Of a stretch of DNA of 64,000 nt, positions 49,690 through 58,586 are shown in pieces. The DNA lies in NCBI RefSeq assembly GCF_014202315.1, contig NZ_JACHGN010000003.1:310001-374000 (forward strand), read 5' to 3'. The translations under genes were made by a program, and so were the position numbers. Within the stretch, counting starts at the first letter, position 1, and each line of letters opens with the position of its first letter. Source of the stretch: Thermocatellispora tengchongensis (GTDB lineage Bacteria; Actinomycetota; Actinomycetes; Streptosporangiales; Streptosporangiaceae). The notes under the pieces are model-generated. The model was not told where the DNA came from, searched no databases, and saw only the letters and a program-made list of their open reading frames with translations.

Positions 49690-52305
49690 GTGGCGCCCAT
49701 GGGCGCGAAGGACGGCGCGAGGCCGGCCGGCGCGCGAAGATGCGAGTTCTGCGGGGCGGACCTGCCCGAGCGCGGGCACGGCGCGTCCGGACGGCGGGCG
49801 AGGTTCTGCTCGGCCACCTGCCGCCAGCGCGCGCACCGGCGCAGGGCCGCGGCGGCGCGCGCCGTACGCGACCCGGGCGTACGCGATCCGGCCGTGCGCC
49901 CGGCGCGGGAGGCGCCGGGCGTGGGCACAGCGCGGGAGACACCGGACGTCGGCCCGGCGCGGGAGGCGCCGGACGGGAACGCCACGCCGGGGACGCAGAG
50001 CGGGGGCACGGCGGGGATCGGCGGGCTCCCCGCCTCCCTGGACCGCTTCGTGGGCCGTGAGCGGGAGCTGGCCGAGCTGCGGGTCCTGCTCGCCCGGACC
50101 CGCCTGCTCACGCTGGTCGGGCCGGGCGGCGCGGGCAAGACCAGGCTCGCCTTCGAGCTGGCCGCCGCGGCGCGGGCGGCGTACCCGGGCGGCGTGCTGG
50201 CCGCCGATCTCGCCTCCCTCGCCGATGGGGCCGGCGTGGCGCGCCGGGTCGCCGAGATCGTGGCCGGGGAGGCCCCGGAGACCGAGGACGACGCGGCCGA
50301 GGCGGTCGCGGCGGCGCTGGCCGGGCGGCGGGCGCTGCTGGTGCTGGACGGCTGCGAGCACCTGCTCGACGCCGCCGCCGGGCTCGCGGTCGGCCTGCTG
50401 CGCCGCTGCCCCGGCCTGACCGTGCTGGTCACCAGCAGGCAGCCGCTGGAGGCGCCGGGCGAGGCGCTGTTCCCGGTGCCCGAGCTGTCGCTGCCCGCGC
50501 CCGGCGAGCGCGACCGCGGCGAGCTGCTGCGCTCCGACGCCGTACGCCTGTTCGTCGAGCGGGCCCGCGCCGCCGATCCGGCCTTCGAGCTGACCCGTGG
50601 CAACGACGCCGACATCGCCGAGATCTGCGCCCGTCTCGACGGGAACGCGCTGGCCATCGAGCTGGCGGCGCGCCGCGTACGGCTGATGCCGCCGGCCGCG
50701 CTGCGCGCCCGGCTGCCCGACCGCTTCCAGTGGCTGCACGACCGGCACGCCGACCTGCGGGCCTCCCTCGACCGTAGCCACGACCTGCTGACCGAGCCCG
50801 AGCGGGCCGTGCTGCGCCGCACGTCCCTGCTCGCGAGCGGCGTCACGGTGGACGGCGCGCTGGCGCTGTGCGCCGACCTCGGCACCGGCCGCGACGAGAT
50901 GCGCGACCTGCTCGGCTCGCTGCAGACCAAGTCGCTGCTGCGGGCGGACGCCGGCCGCGCGGACGGGCGGTACCACATGGCCGAGTCGGTGCGCATCTAC
51001 GGCCGGGAGCGGCTGGCCGAGACGGGCGAGGCGGACGCCGCCTACGACCGGCTCGTGCCCTGGCTGCTCGGCCTGGCCGCGCCCCTCGTCGGGCCGAACC
51101 GGCTGCTGTGCGCGAGCGCGGAGGTGGAACCGGCCGCCGCAGAGCTGGACACCCTGCTGTTCGCCGCGGAGTGGGCCGGGCGGCGCGGCGACGACCGGCA
51201 GGTGCCGCTGTTCACCGCCGCCGCGGCCTGCCTGATGTGGCGCGGCCGGGCCGAGGAGGCGTCGCGTGCGCTGCGCGCCGCGCTGGCCTGGGCCGGCCCG
51301 GCGCATCCCGGGCGCGGCGCCGCACTCGCCATGGCCGGGGTGCTGGCCGCGCTGCGGGGCGCCCCGGCGGAGGGGCTGGCCCTGGCCGAGCAGGCGCGGG
51401 AGCTGGAGGAACCCGGCCGGCGCCCGCTCGCGCTCGCCCGCGTGCTCGGGGCGCTGCACGTCGTCCTGCGCCTGGGCGGGAACCTCGCGGAGGCGCACGA
51501 AGTCTCCCGCCGATGCGTGGAGCTGGTCCGGCGGCACGGCAGCCCGCTGGAGACCGCCGCGTGCCTGCGCTGGCAGGCCGCCCACGCCCTGGACGCCGGC
51601 GACCCGGACGAGGCCGCCGCACTGCTGGAGGAGTGCCAGGCCCTGCACACCGCCCTGGGCGACGGGCCGGTGCCCCAGGAGTGGCTGCTCACCGCGGCCA
51701 TGCTGGCCCTGGAGCGCGGCGACCCCGGCCTCGCCGAGGCCCGCCTGCGCGAGGGCCTGGGACAGCACGGGCATCCGTCCGGGAATGCCCCGCCGGCCCC
51801 GCTGACGCCGAACCCGGTGACGCCGGCCCTGGCCGAGGGCCTGGCCGCGGTCGCCGCCCGGCGCGGCGCGGCGGAGCGGGCGCTGCGGATCTTCGCCGCG
51901 GCGCGGGCGCTGCGCGCCGGGCGGGGCCTGCCCGGGTGTGCCTATCGGTGCCGGGCGATGGACGAGGCCGCCGAGGCCGCCAGGGCGGCGCTGCCCGACC
52001 GCCTCGCCCGCGCCGCCGAGGAGGAGGGGCGGCGCATGGACGTCACGGACCTGCTGGCGTACGCGCTCGACGCCGGGACCCCGCCCACCCGGCACGCGGA
52101 GCCGGGCGGCCTCACCGGCCGGGAGCGCCAGGTCGCCGAGCTGGTCGCGGACGGGCTCACCAACCGGGAGATCGCCCGGCGGCTGCGCGTGTCGGAGCGC
52201 ACCGTGCACACCCACCTGGAGCGCATCCGCGCCAAACTCGACCTGCCCTCACGGGCGCACCTCGTACGGTGGTTCCTGGAGGAGGTCACCGGTACGCGCC
52301 GGTGA
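49690..52305 (+). CDS. zinc-ribbon NB-ARC/LuxR transcriptional regulator
   Basis: An 871-residue regulator. An N-terminal four-Cys knuckle (Cys18, Cys21, Cys40, Cys44; RFCSATCRQRAHRRR) is joined by a repetitive Pro/Ala linker to an NB-ARC ATPase (about 115-400: GPGGAGKTRLAFE, LLVLDGCEHLLD, VTSRQPL), then TPR-like helices, then a LuxR HTH (about 805-865: GLTGRERQVAELVADGLTNR, EIARRLRVSERTVHTHLERI). It is a signal-dependent activator of unknown target. GTG 49690 or ATG 49699 may start it. Its 3' end overlaps the convergent acyltransferase by 57 bp. Confidence 0.88.
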   Translation: MAPMGAKDGARPAGARRCEFCGADLPERGHGASGRRARFCSATCRQRAHRRRAAAARAVRDPGVRDPAVRPAREAPGVGTARETPDVGPAREAPDGNATPGTQSGGTAGIGGLPASLDRFVGRERELAELRVLLARTRLLTLVGPGGAGKTRLAFELAAAARAAYPGGVLAADLASLADGAGVARRVAEIVAGEAPETEDDAAEAVAAALAGRRALLVLDGCEHLLDAAAGLAVGLLRRCPGLTVLVTSRQPLEAPGEALFPVPELSLPAPGERDRGELLRSDAVRLFVERARAADPAFELTRGNDADIAEICARLDGNALAIELAARRVRLMPPAALRARLPDRFQWLHDRHADLRASLDRSHDLLTEPERAVLRRTSLLASGVTVDGALALCADLGTGRDEMRDLLGSLQTKSLLRADAGRADGRYHMAESVRIYGRERLAETGEADAAYDRLVPWLLGLAAPLVGPNRLLCASAEVEPAAAELDTLLFAAEWAGRRGDDRQVPLFTAAAACLMWRGRAEEASRALRAALAWAGPAHPGRGAALAMAGVLAALRGAPAEGLALAEQARELEEPGRRPLALARVLGALHVVLRLGGNLAEAHEVSRRCVELVRRHGSPLETAACLRWQAAHALDAGDPDEAAALLEECQALHTALGDGPVPQEWLLTAAMLALERGDPGLAEARLREGLGQHGHPSGNAPPAPLTPNPVTPALAEGLAAVAARRGAAERALRIFAAARALRAGRGLPGCAYRCRAMDEAAEAARAALPDRLARAAEEEGRRMDVTDLLAYALDAGTPPTRHAEPGGLTGRERQVAELVADGLTNREIARRLRVSERTVHTHLERIRAKLDLPSRAHLVRWFLEEVTGTRR

Positions 52306-53508
52306 CCACCCGGGCTGCGCCGCCCGTACCGGCTGCACGGGCTGTGCCGGGGGCATGGGCGGTGCCGGGGGCACGGGCTGCACCGGCTGCACGGATCGGG
52401 GGTGCTGGGCGTGCCGGCCTGCCGGGGCGCCGCCGGGCAGGTCCAGCAGCACCCGGTCGGCGCGCACGCGGCGCAGGCCGCCGTCCAGCATCAGGCAGAT
52501 CCAGGCGATCAACGCGGTCAGCAGCACCGGCTCGGCCAGCGCCACGATCGCCGACCAGGGCGCGCCGAGCCGGGCCAGCGGGCCCGCGAGCACCAGGTCG
52601 AGCATGGCCAGCACCGGCATGTGGATCACGTAGATGGGCAGGGTCCTGCGGCCGAGCGCCGACAGCGGCCGGGAGATCAGCGGCACCCGGCACATCATCG
52701 CCGCCGCGATCAGGCCGAACAGCGTGGCGACGACGCTCGCCGCCGGCCACACGCCGGGCCAGGTCTTCGCGCCCAGGGCCGTGATGGCGAGCAGCACCAG
52801 GCCGTACGCGGCTCCGGTGAGCAGCAGGTCGCGCCCGCGGGCCCTGGCCGTCACCCGCTCCACGAGCGGGCGGAAGTACAGCCCGGCGAGGAAGAACACC
52901 AGGTTCTGGTACAGCCCGGCCCGGTTCCCGGCCACGGGCAGCAGCTCGGCGGCGGCGGCCACCGACAGCGCCAGGGCGGGCACCAGCACCAGCGCGGGCG
53001 GGAGCCCCCGGGTGACCTTGGCGATCGTGAAGTACACGGCCAGCGCGAACAGGTACCACAGGTTCGACGGCGAGATCGTGAGCTGCTCCACCAGGCCCAG
53101 GACGCTGGTGGCCCGGTCGGTGGGGAAGCCGGGGTTCAGCGACAACCAGGCCGTGTGGATCATCAGCCACAGGGCGTACAGGTACAGGAACTTGGCCACC
53201 CGCGACCTGGCCACCATCCGCCACGGCCGCAGCACCGCCCCGGCCGCGAACATCCCGGAGATCGTGAAGAACAGCGGCATGCGCAGCGGCAGCAGGGCCT
53301 CGCCCAGCGCCCCCCAGGCGCCCGGGACCGGCAGGCCGATCTTCCACTCGATCTGGAGGTAGTGCTTGGCCACCACGTGCCAGAGCACCACGAGCAGGAT
53401 GCACACGCCCTTGGCCGTGTCCGCCCACTGGATCCGCTCGCCACCGGCGGCCGCGCCCGCACCGCCGCCTCTTGCCGCGTGCCGCCGCCGGCCCGCAGGG
53501 ACAGACAC
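52249..53508 (-). CDS. acyltransferase 3 family membrane protein
   Basis: A 419-residue integral membrane acyltransferase with about ten hydrophobic segments. Landmarks: IQWADTAKGVCILLVVLWHV (catalytic His), MPLFFTISGMFAAGAVLRPW and TLPIYVIHMPVLAML. It transfers an acyl group to a sugar, lipid or cell-wall glycan at the membrane. The C-terminal 50 residues are Pro/Gln/Val repeats (VQPVQPVPPAPPMPPAQPVQ) that run over the end of the convergent regulator gene. GGGGAG lies 8 nt before GTG 53508. Confidence 0.88.
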   Translation of the reverse strand: MSVPAGRRRHAARGGGAGAAAGGERIQWADTAKGVCILLVVLWHVVAKHYLQIEWKIGLPVPGAWGALGEALLPLRMPLFFTISGMFAAGAVLRPWRMVARSRVAKFLYLYALWLMIHTAWLSLNPGFPTDRATSVLGLVEQLTISPSNLWYLFALAVYFTIAKVTRGLPPALVLVPALALSVAAAAELLPVAGNRAGLYQNLVFFLAGLYFRPLVERVTARARGRDLLLTGAAYGLVLLAITALGAKTWPGVWPAASVVATLFGLIAAAMMCRVPLISRPLSALGRRTLPIYVIHMPVLAMLDLVLAGPLARLGAPWSAIVALAEPVLLTALIAWICLMLDGGLRRVRADRVLLDLPGGAPAGRHAQHPRSVQPVQPVPPAPPMPPAQPVQPVRAAQPGWSPARTGDLLQEPPYEVRP

Positions 53509-53693
53509 GATCGAAACTCCCCGTTCAGGTATGTGGAGGCGCGCGCCGCGAGGGGGCGTACACGCCGTGGGAAAGGCCGGGCCACGCGAAAGAGGCGGGA
53601 CGCCGAAACCGGCGGCCCCGCGCGGCCCCGAATGCCGTCCGAGTGTCCCCCGCCGACCAATCCCGGCACATCCGCATATGTCGCACCGGAATT

Positions 53694-53716
53694 CCGTGAC
53701 ACCGGACCTGTCACGG
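53694..53716. promoter_or_regulatory. 23-bp palindrome, operator or hairpin
   Basis: CCGTGACA (53694-53701) and TGTCACGG (53709-53716) are perfect arms with a 7-bp spacer (CCGGACC). It lies 186 bp upstream of the acyltransferase start and about 400 bp upstream of the antiporter. Its symmetry fits a dimeric repressor. Confidence 0.5.
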
Positions 53717-53981
53717 ATGGAAACGTCACGCCCCGGTCCCGGCGCCCGAGGTCCCGTCCCCGCCGCAGGGGATGCCGGGGACCGGGCGCGCGGGAGCGTT
53801 CGAGCCGGATTTCGAGCCGGATACGGCGGGAGCCGGATCTCCGGGCCGCCGCCGGGGTTTCGCCTGCCCGCGCGACCCGCGGCCGGGGCGGGACACTCTG
53901 GCGCTCGCGGCCATGGTGGGCGTGATCGCGGCCGGGTAGCATCGCGGGCGCGGCGGGCAGCGTCGCCGGCCGGCGGCCTTG

Positions 53982-54053
53982 GATCACATCGGCGATCACG
54001 ACGGCGATCACGACGGCGATCACGACGGCGATCACATCGGCGATCACATCGAC
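53982..54053. repeat. six tandem 12-bp units
   Basis: Units GATCACATCGGC, three GATCACGACGGC, GATCACATCGGC and GATCACATCGAC follow each other exactly. One frame would give Asp-His-Asp-Gly repeats, but that frame does not lead into the antiporter. Every unit carries a GATC. Confidence 0.8.
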
Positions 54054-54117
54054 GGTCGCGACGACGACGATCGCATGACGGCGGCCCCGGCTGCGCGGGG
54101 CGGCGGCGGAGGTGGGC

Positions 54118-55260
54118 GTGGCCGGCGCGAGCGCGTCACGAGGCAACGGCGGCAGGGCGGCGCGGCGGCTGCTGCTCGCGACCGGTGTCGCCGCCGCCGG
54201 GTTCGCCGTCGCCTCGCTGGCCGGGCTGACCCCCTCGGCCGGCTCCCCGGCCTTCATGTACGCCGTGAGCGGGCTGCTCGCCGTCGGCCTGTACGCCGGC
54301 GCGTACGGCATCTCCCGCGAGGTCGTGCGCGACCTGCGCACGGTCGTGCTGGCCGTCACGGTCGGGGTGGTGCTCAAGACCGCCCTGATCGCGCTGGTGA
54401 TGTACCTGTGCTACCGCGACCCCGCCTCGCTGCTGTTCGCGGTGGCCGTGGCCCAGATCGACCCGCTGTCGGTGGCCGCGCTGATCGGCGGGTCGGGGAT
54501 GAGCGCGCGGGCCAGGAACCTGCTGCTGGCCTGGGCCTCCTTCGACGACCCGGTCACCGCGCTGCTCACGGTCTACCTGTCGGCGTGGATGCTGCGCGAC
54601 TCGGGCACGGGCGGCGGGCTGGCCGCGTACCTGATGACCGCGTGGGGGAACGCCGTGCTGGCGGCGGTCGCGGCCGTGGTGTGGTTCGGCGGCCGGTGGC
54701 TGCGCGACCGGATCGCCTGGCGGCCCGCCCGGGACGAGCGGCTGGTGCGCGCGGTGGCGATCGTCGCGCTGGTCGCGGCCCTGGCAGTCGCCGTACGCGA
54801 GCTGCTGCTGCTCGGCGCGGCCCTGATGGGCCTGTTCTTCCGCCCCTGGCTGGACCGGTGGCTGGACCGGATCACCGCGCTGGCGTTCCTGCTGGCCACC
54901 TTCGCCACCGGGATGTTGCTCGTGCAGGGGGTGAATCCGGTCAAGGGGCTGGTGCTGGGCCTGGCGGCGTTCCTGGCCCAGGCCGTGGTGGGCGGTTTCG
55001 TGATCGCCCGCGGCCTGTCCGGCGAGGAGCGGGTCTACCTCGCGCTCGGCCAGCAGAACGGGATCACCGCGATCCTGCTCGCGCTCGCGCTGGCCGGCGA
55101 CTTCCCCGAGGCCGTCGCGGTGATCGCCCCGGCCGTGTTCGCGGTCAACGTCGTGCACCTGGTCGCCAACACGCTGTGGGAGCGGCTCGACCCGTACGGC
55201 CGCCGCCGTCTCGCCGTCCGCCTGCGCATGGCCCCGGCCGCCGAACGCGCCGCCGAGTGA
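54118..55260 (+). CDS. cation:proton antiporter-like membrane protein
   Basis: A 380-residue protein with about ten transmembrane segments, in the CPA (NhaP/Kef-like) group. Charged residues typical of transport appear in VAVAQIDPLSVAALIGGSGM and AWASFDDPVTALLTVYLSAW, where an acidic pair (Asp-Asp) lies within the membrane-associated unwound helix region. NGITAILLALALAG is another landmark. GGAGG lies 5 nt before GTG 54118; GTG 54112 is possible. It probably exchanges Na+ or K+ for H+; ion specificity cannot be seen. Alone in its unit. Confidence 0.8.
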   Translation: MAGASASRGNGGRAARRLLLATGVAAAGFAVASLAGLTPSAGSPAFMYAVSGLLAVGLYAGAYGISREVVRDLRTVVLAVTVGVVLKTALIALVMYLCYRDPASLLFAVAVAQIDPLSVAALIGGSGMSARARNLLLAWASFDDPVTALLTVYLSAWMLRDSGTGGGLAAYLMTAWGNAVLAAVAAVVWFGGRWLRDRIAWRPARDERLVRAVAIVALVAALAVAVRELLLLGAALMGLFFRPWLDRWLDRITALAFLLATFATGMLLVQGVNPVKGLVLGLAAFLAQAVVGGFVIARGLSGEERVYLALGQQNGITAILLALALAGDFPEAVAVIAPAVFAVNVVHLVANTLWERLDPYGRRRLAVRLRMAPAAERAAE

Positions 55261-55305
55261 TCCCCGCGGCGCGTGCCCGCCGCCCGGATGTGATGGACTC
55301 GGAAC

Positions 55306-56430
55306 ATGAGTCCGAAGAGCCGAGGGCGCCCCAAGGGGCGGGGCCGGCCGAACCGTCCGCAGCGACCGGCCACCGGGCTGCGGCTGGCCGACCGCATCCT
55401 GCTCGACGCCCGGCGCGTCGCGGGCGCCGACGATGTGCTGCTGGTGGAGTTGTGGGCCAGCGGGTGGCTCGGCGAGGTGTGGGCGGCGGCCCCGCCCGGC
55501 GAGTCCGAGCCGGAGCGGCTGATCTGCACCGAGGTCGCCGGGCGGGCCACCGCCAAGCCCACCGCGCTCGGCCTGGCCGCGGTCGCCGCGCTCGGCCGGG
55601 TGGCGCCGCCGGGTCCGCGCGAGATGCTGGCCGAGGCGGGCGCGATCCTGGCCATCGACCAGCCCGCCGCGTCCTGGTACGGGCTGCCCGAGTGGACCCG
55701 GGCCGCCGCCTGGCGCGCGGTGGACGTGTGGGAGAGCGAGCGGGTGCTGTTCGTGGAGTACGGCGAGCCGCGCCCGCACACCCTGATGGCGGTGGTCCTG
55801 GAGAACGGCGGGCGCACGGTCGGCAGGCTCGGCGTGCTGGAGCCGGGCGCCGCGGAGCGCTGGGGCGAGCTGCGAGAGGAGGACGAGGTCCCGATGCCGA
55901 TCACCGCGGTCGCCCCCGATGCCGCGCTCGCCGACCTCGCCGCGGCGATGCGCGAGACCGACGCGCTCTGGCCGCGGCGCACCCAGGGGGAGTACCCGGC
56001 GCTGCGGGCGCTCGCCTGGACCCGGTGCCGTCCGCACCTGCCCGCCTGGACCGACTGGGAGCCGACCCCGTCGGAGGAGCGCGAGGAGCTGATCGCCTCC
56101 TTCGCCCGATACGCCGCCGGCCGCGGTCTGCCCGACGACGAGGTGACCCGCTCCCTGGCCGGCCTGTTCCTGGACTACGGCGACGGCGCCATCACCCCGC
56201 ACCCGCTGGCCTGGAGCCCCGGCCGGGTGGCCCTGTTCCTGGCCGACCACCTGCCGCGCAAGGTCGCGCTCGACCCCGCGCGCCGCGAGCGCCTGCCCGC
56301 GGCGCTGCGCGCCTGGGTGCGCTTCGCGCTGGAGCGGCGCGGGGTCGAGCCGCGCTGGATCGATCCGGTGGAGGAGGCCGTCTCCGCCTACCTGCCCGCG
56401 CTGGAGGACGCCGAGGGGGATTCCCGCTAG
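55306..56430 (+). CDS. conserved actinobacterial protein of unknown function
   Basis: A 374-residue soluble protein. A basic N-terminal tail (SRGRPKGRGRPNRPQRP) is followed by a globular region with GLRLADRILLDARRVAGADD, WASGWLGEVW, VLFVEYGEPRPHTLMAVVLE and a C-terminal helical part ending VEPRWIDPVEEAVSAYLPAL. I recognise this as a widespread actinobacterial hypothetical but cannot give it a function. The basic tail might bind nucleic acid. It starts 45 bp after the antiporter gene and ends 4 bp into the convergent thioesterase. Confidence 0.75.
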   Translation: MSPKSRGRPKGRGRPNRPQRPATGLRLADRILLDARRVAGADDVLLVELWASGWLGEVWAAAPPGESEPERLICTEVAGRATAKPTALGLAAVAALGRVAPPGPREMLAEAGAILAIDQPAASWYGLPEWTRAAAWRAVDVWESERVLFVEYGEPRPHTLMAVVLENGGRTVGRLGVLEPGAAERWGELREEDEVPMPITAVAPDAALADLAAAMRETDALWPRRTQGEYPALRALAWTRCRPHLPAWTDWEPTPSEEREELIASFARYAAGRGLPDDEVTRSLAGLFLDYGDGAITPHPLAWSPGRVALFLADHLPRKVALDPARRERLPAALRAWVRFALERRGVEPRWIDPVEEAVSAYLPALEDAEGDSR

Positions 56431-57230
56431 GCGCCCGGGGGCGCGGTGCTGAGGCCGCCGTTGGCCAGGGCGGTCACGGTGCAGTGCCCGATCGGCCCCG
56501 ACTCGTCGTAGACGGCGCAGTGGCCGATCGCCACGCCCTCGTCGGCGAGGTGGCCGGTGGACTCCAGGCCGATCGCCTCGCCCAGCGGCAGCCGGCTGAG
56601 GGCGAGGGTGTAGTCGGCGTTGATGTACTCCAGACCGGCCGAGCCGCCGTTGCTCAGCGGGCTGGTGAAGTCGGCGGCCAGCGCCGCGCGTACGAAGGGG
56701 GAGACGGGCTCGCCGGCCACCAGGGGGTGCGTCTCGCGCAGCCAGGCGCGGCCACGGCTGCCGCCTGAGCGGAAGCCGCCCAGCCACCACAGGTCGAACG
56801 GCGGGTCCCAGGCGCCGCCGCGGGCCGGCTCGCCCAGCTCCGACAGCGGCGGATGGGCCCACGGCTCCGGGGCCCACACCTCGCCTCGCGCCGGGCCGCC
56901 CCGGCGCAGGAACACCACACTCGCCCGGCCGATCGGGCCGCGGTCGGTGACGAGGTGGGCGTCGGCGACCCGGATGCGGCGCCCGTCTCTGACCCTGGTG
57001 GTGGTCACCCGCACCGGCACCAGCGGGGTGTTGCGGAACATGTCCACGGTGAGCCGCGCCGGGTGCAGCCCGGGGGCGGCGTGCTCGGCCTCCAGCGCCA
57101 TCGCCGCCAGGCCGCCGACGAGGCGGCCGTGCAGCATGTCGGCCGCCCACGGGCTGCGCGCGTGGGGGCCGGGGACCAGGTCGTCGCCGGCGCGGGTGAA
57201 GAACGCCGGCCGGGGATCGTCTTCCGCCAT
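56427..57230 (-). CDS. thioesterase family protein, double hotdog fold
   Basis: A 267-residue TesB-like protein with two hotdog domains. Landmarks: MLHGRLVGGLAAMALEAEHA, ARLTVDMFRNTPLVPVRVTT, then FTSPLSNGGSAGLEYINADY and GIGHCAVYDESGPIGHCTVT. It likely hydrolyses acyl-CoA esters. It sits alone on the minus strand, 7 bp from a perfect AT-rich palindrome (57237-57251) that is unusual in this genome, suggesting control by a MarR- or TetR-type regulator encoded elsewhere. Confidence 0.85.
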   Translation of the reverse strand: MAEDDPRPAFFTRAGDDLVPGPHARSPWAADMLHGRLVGGLAAMALEAEHAAPGLHPARLTVDMFRNTPLVPVRVTTTRVRDGRRIRVADAHLVTDRGPIGRASVVFLRRGGPARGEVWAPEPWAHPPLSELGEPARGGAWDPPFDLWWLGGFRSGGSRGRAWLRETHPLVAGEPVSPFVRAALAADFTSPLSNGGSAGLEYINADYTLALSRLPLGEAIGLESTGHLADEGVAIGHCAVYDESGPIGHCTVTALANGGLSTAPPGA

Positions 57231-57236
57231 GAATAC

Positions 57237-57251
57237 TAGAATATCATTCTA
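57237..57251. promoter_or_regulatory. 15-bp AT-rich palindrome at the thioesterase start
   Basis: TAGAAT-ATC-ATTCTA is a perfect inverted repeat, 7 bp upstream of the thioesterase ATG. It covers the stop codon (TAG) of the broken gene upstream. Such a run of A/T bases is rare here, so it is a strong candidate for a repressor operator. Confidence 0.65.
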
Positions 57252-57825
57252 CTGACTCTGGGGCAGCAGGTGCCGCAGCCGCCACCGCGCGTACGCCCAC
57301 GTGGCCACCGAGATCGCCGCGAAGGACAGGAACAGCGCCGGCATCGGCCCCACCTCCGTCAGAGCAGGCGGGTCGTCGGTGGTGAGCAGCGTCAGGTAGC
57401 CGAACGCGAACGCCACCGGCGGCCACAGCGCCCACCACGCGGCCCGGCTCCACGTGCGCAGCTTGAAGCCGTCCATGAAGTGCATCGGGATCAGCGCGAA
57501 CAGCACCGTGCCCAGGCAGGCCGTGCCGCCTTCCGTCCCAGTACACCTCGAACTCGTGCCGCTCGGTGAACGAGCAGGTGTGGCCGCTGCTCACCGTCAC
57601 GACGTCACCGGGATACCCCCACGCCGGGCTGACCCGGGCCTCCTGGCCGGTCTCGGAGAAGCCGTCGCCGGTGCCGCCCTCGGTGCTGCTCTCGGTGCCG
57701 CCCTCGGTGCCGCCGTCGGGCGGAGAGGGGGTGGCGGCGGCGAGAGCCCAGAGGGCGACCGGCACGAGCGCCGTGACGAGAGCGGCACGGAACCGCCGGG
57801 GCGCACGGGGGGAACGTCCGGCCAT
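57249..57825 (-). pseudogene. frameshifted exported/membrane protein gene
   Basis: Two halves of one gene lie in different frames. From ATG 57825 (AAAGGAG 4 nt upstream) the first half encodes a signal peptide (LVTALVPVALWALAAATPSP), a Gly/Thr/Glu repeat (GGTEGGTESSTEGG) and an extracellular segment (SPAWGYPGDVVTVSSGHTCS, HEFEVYWDG). The second half, ending at 57249, continues in another frame with ACLGTVLFALIPMHFMDGFK and two more hydrophobic segments. The break lies near 57520-57545. One or two bases lost or gained there would explain it; a sequencing error is also possible. Confidence 0.6.
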
Positions 57826-57878
57826 GGGGCTCCTTTCCGGGGTCAGGAGCAGTGTGACCGGGGCTGCGTGGCTTCGCC

Positions 57879-57896
57879 TGAGTATCGTGCTACTCA
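57879..57896. promoter_or_regulatory. 18-bp inverted repeat in a divergent promoter gap
   Basis: TGAGTA-TCGTGC-TACTCA has perfect 6-bp arms and lies between the broken gene (minus) and the DUF1707 gene (plus). A TACTAT -10-like hexamer follows at 57956-57961, 10 bp before the DUF1707 ATG, so that message may be almost leaderless. Confidence 0.5.
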
Positions 57897-57970
57897 ATTG
57901 GGACCAGGTGACCGGGCCGGGAGGGTATGGGCCGTGTTCGCCAAGTCCGACACGTACTATCGTGTTTGCC

Positions 57971-58582
57971 ATGGAAAACCCCCCAGAGCGCCGCGACGGA
58001 GCCTCGCACCTTCGCGCGTCCGATGCCGACCGGGAGCGGGTCGCCGAGATGCTCGGCCAGGCGATGGCCACCGGGCAGCTCAGCCACGACGAGTACTCCG
58101 AGCGGCTCGACACGCTCTACCAGGTCAAGACGGTGGGCGAGCTGGACGTTCTCACCCACGACCTGCAAGTGGCGCCGCGCCCGCGGCCCGCCCCCGCCGA
58201 GGCGTCGTACTCCTACGATCCGGCCCCCGGCGGGCAGAGCGAGAAGCTCGTGGCCGTCTTCAGCGGCAGCCAGCGGACAGGCCGGTGGCGGGTGCGGCGC
58301 AGGATCGACGCCATCGCCGTCTTCGGCGGCGTCGAGCTGGACATGAGCGACGCGATCTTCGAGTCGCCGCAGGTCGAGGTCCGGGTCACCGCGGTGTTCG
58401 GCGGCGTGGACATCAAGGTGCCCGAGGGCGTCGAGGTCCGCTGCGAGGGCACCGGCATCTTCGGCGGCTTCGACGTGCGGGGCAGCGCCGAGCCCGACCC
58501 GAACGCCCCGGTCGTGATCGTCCGCGGCCTGGCCGTCTTCGGCGGCGCCGGGGGCCGGCCGCGCAAGCGCAAGAAGCGCTGA
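57971..58582 (+). CDS. DUF1707/LiaF-like cell-envelope response protein
   Basis: A 203-residue protein. The DUF1707 domain is at about 12-65 (LRASDADRERVAEMLGQAMA, GQLSHDEYSERLDTLYQVKT). A LiaF C-terminal-like beta-helix follows, with three AVFGG turns (IDAIAVFGGVELDMSDA, VTAVFGGVDIKVPEGVEVRC, GLAVFGG). LiaF-type proteins signal cell-wall antibiotic stress. No transmembrane segment is evident. No ribosome site precedes ATG 57971, and a TACTAT box lies 10 bp upstream. Confidence 0.88.
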   Translation: MENPPERRDGASHLRASDADRERVAEMLGQAMATGQLSHDEYSERLDTLYQVKTVGELDVLTHDLQVAPRPRPAPAEASYSYDPAPGGQSEKLVAVFSGSQRTGRWRVRRRIDAIAVFGGVELDMSDAIFESPQVEVRVTAVFGGVDIKVPEGVEVRCEGTGIFGGFDVRGSAEPDPNAPVVIVRGLAVFGGAGGRPRKRKKR

Positions 58583-58586
58583 AGTC

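Larger units (their letters stand above)
53509..54117. other. 609-bp non-coding gap with palindrome and repeats
   Basis: No reading frame here has convincing coding character. The gap holds the upstream region of the acyltransferase (minus) and of the antiporter (plus), a perfect palindrome at 53694-53716, the direct pair TCGAGCCGGAT near 53808-53824 and a 12-bp tandem repeat at 53982-54053. Two promoters must lie here, but none stands out. Confidence 0.6.

Noticed and set aside
53979-54110. A possible Asp-His-Asp-Gly repeat protein or N-terminal extension of the antiporter.
   Set aside because: The frame of the repeat differs from the antiporter frame and continues as an Arg-rich shadow. 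No ribosome site precedes it.
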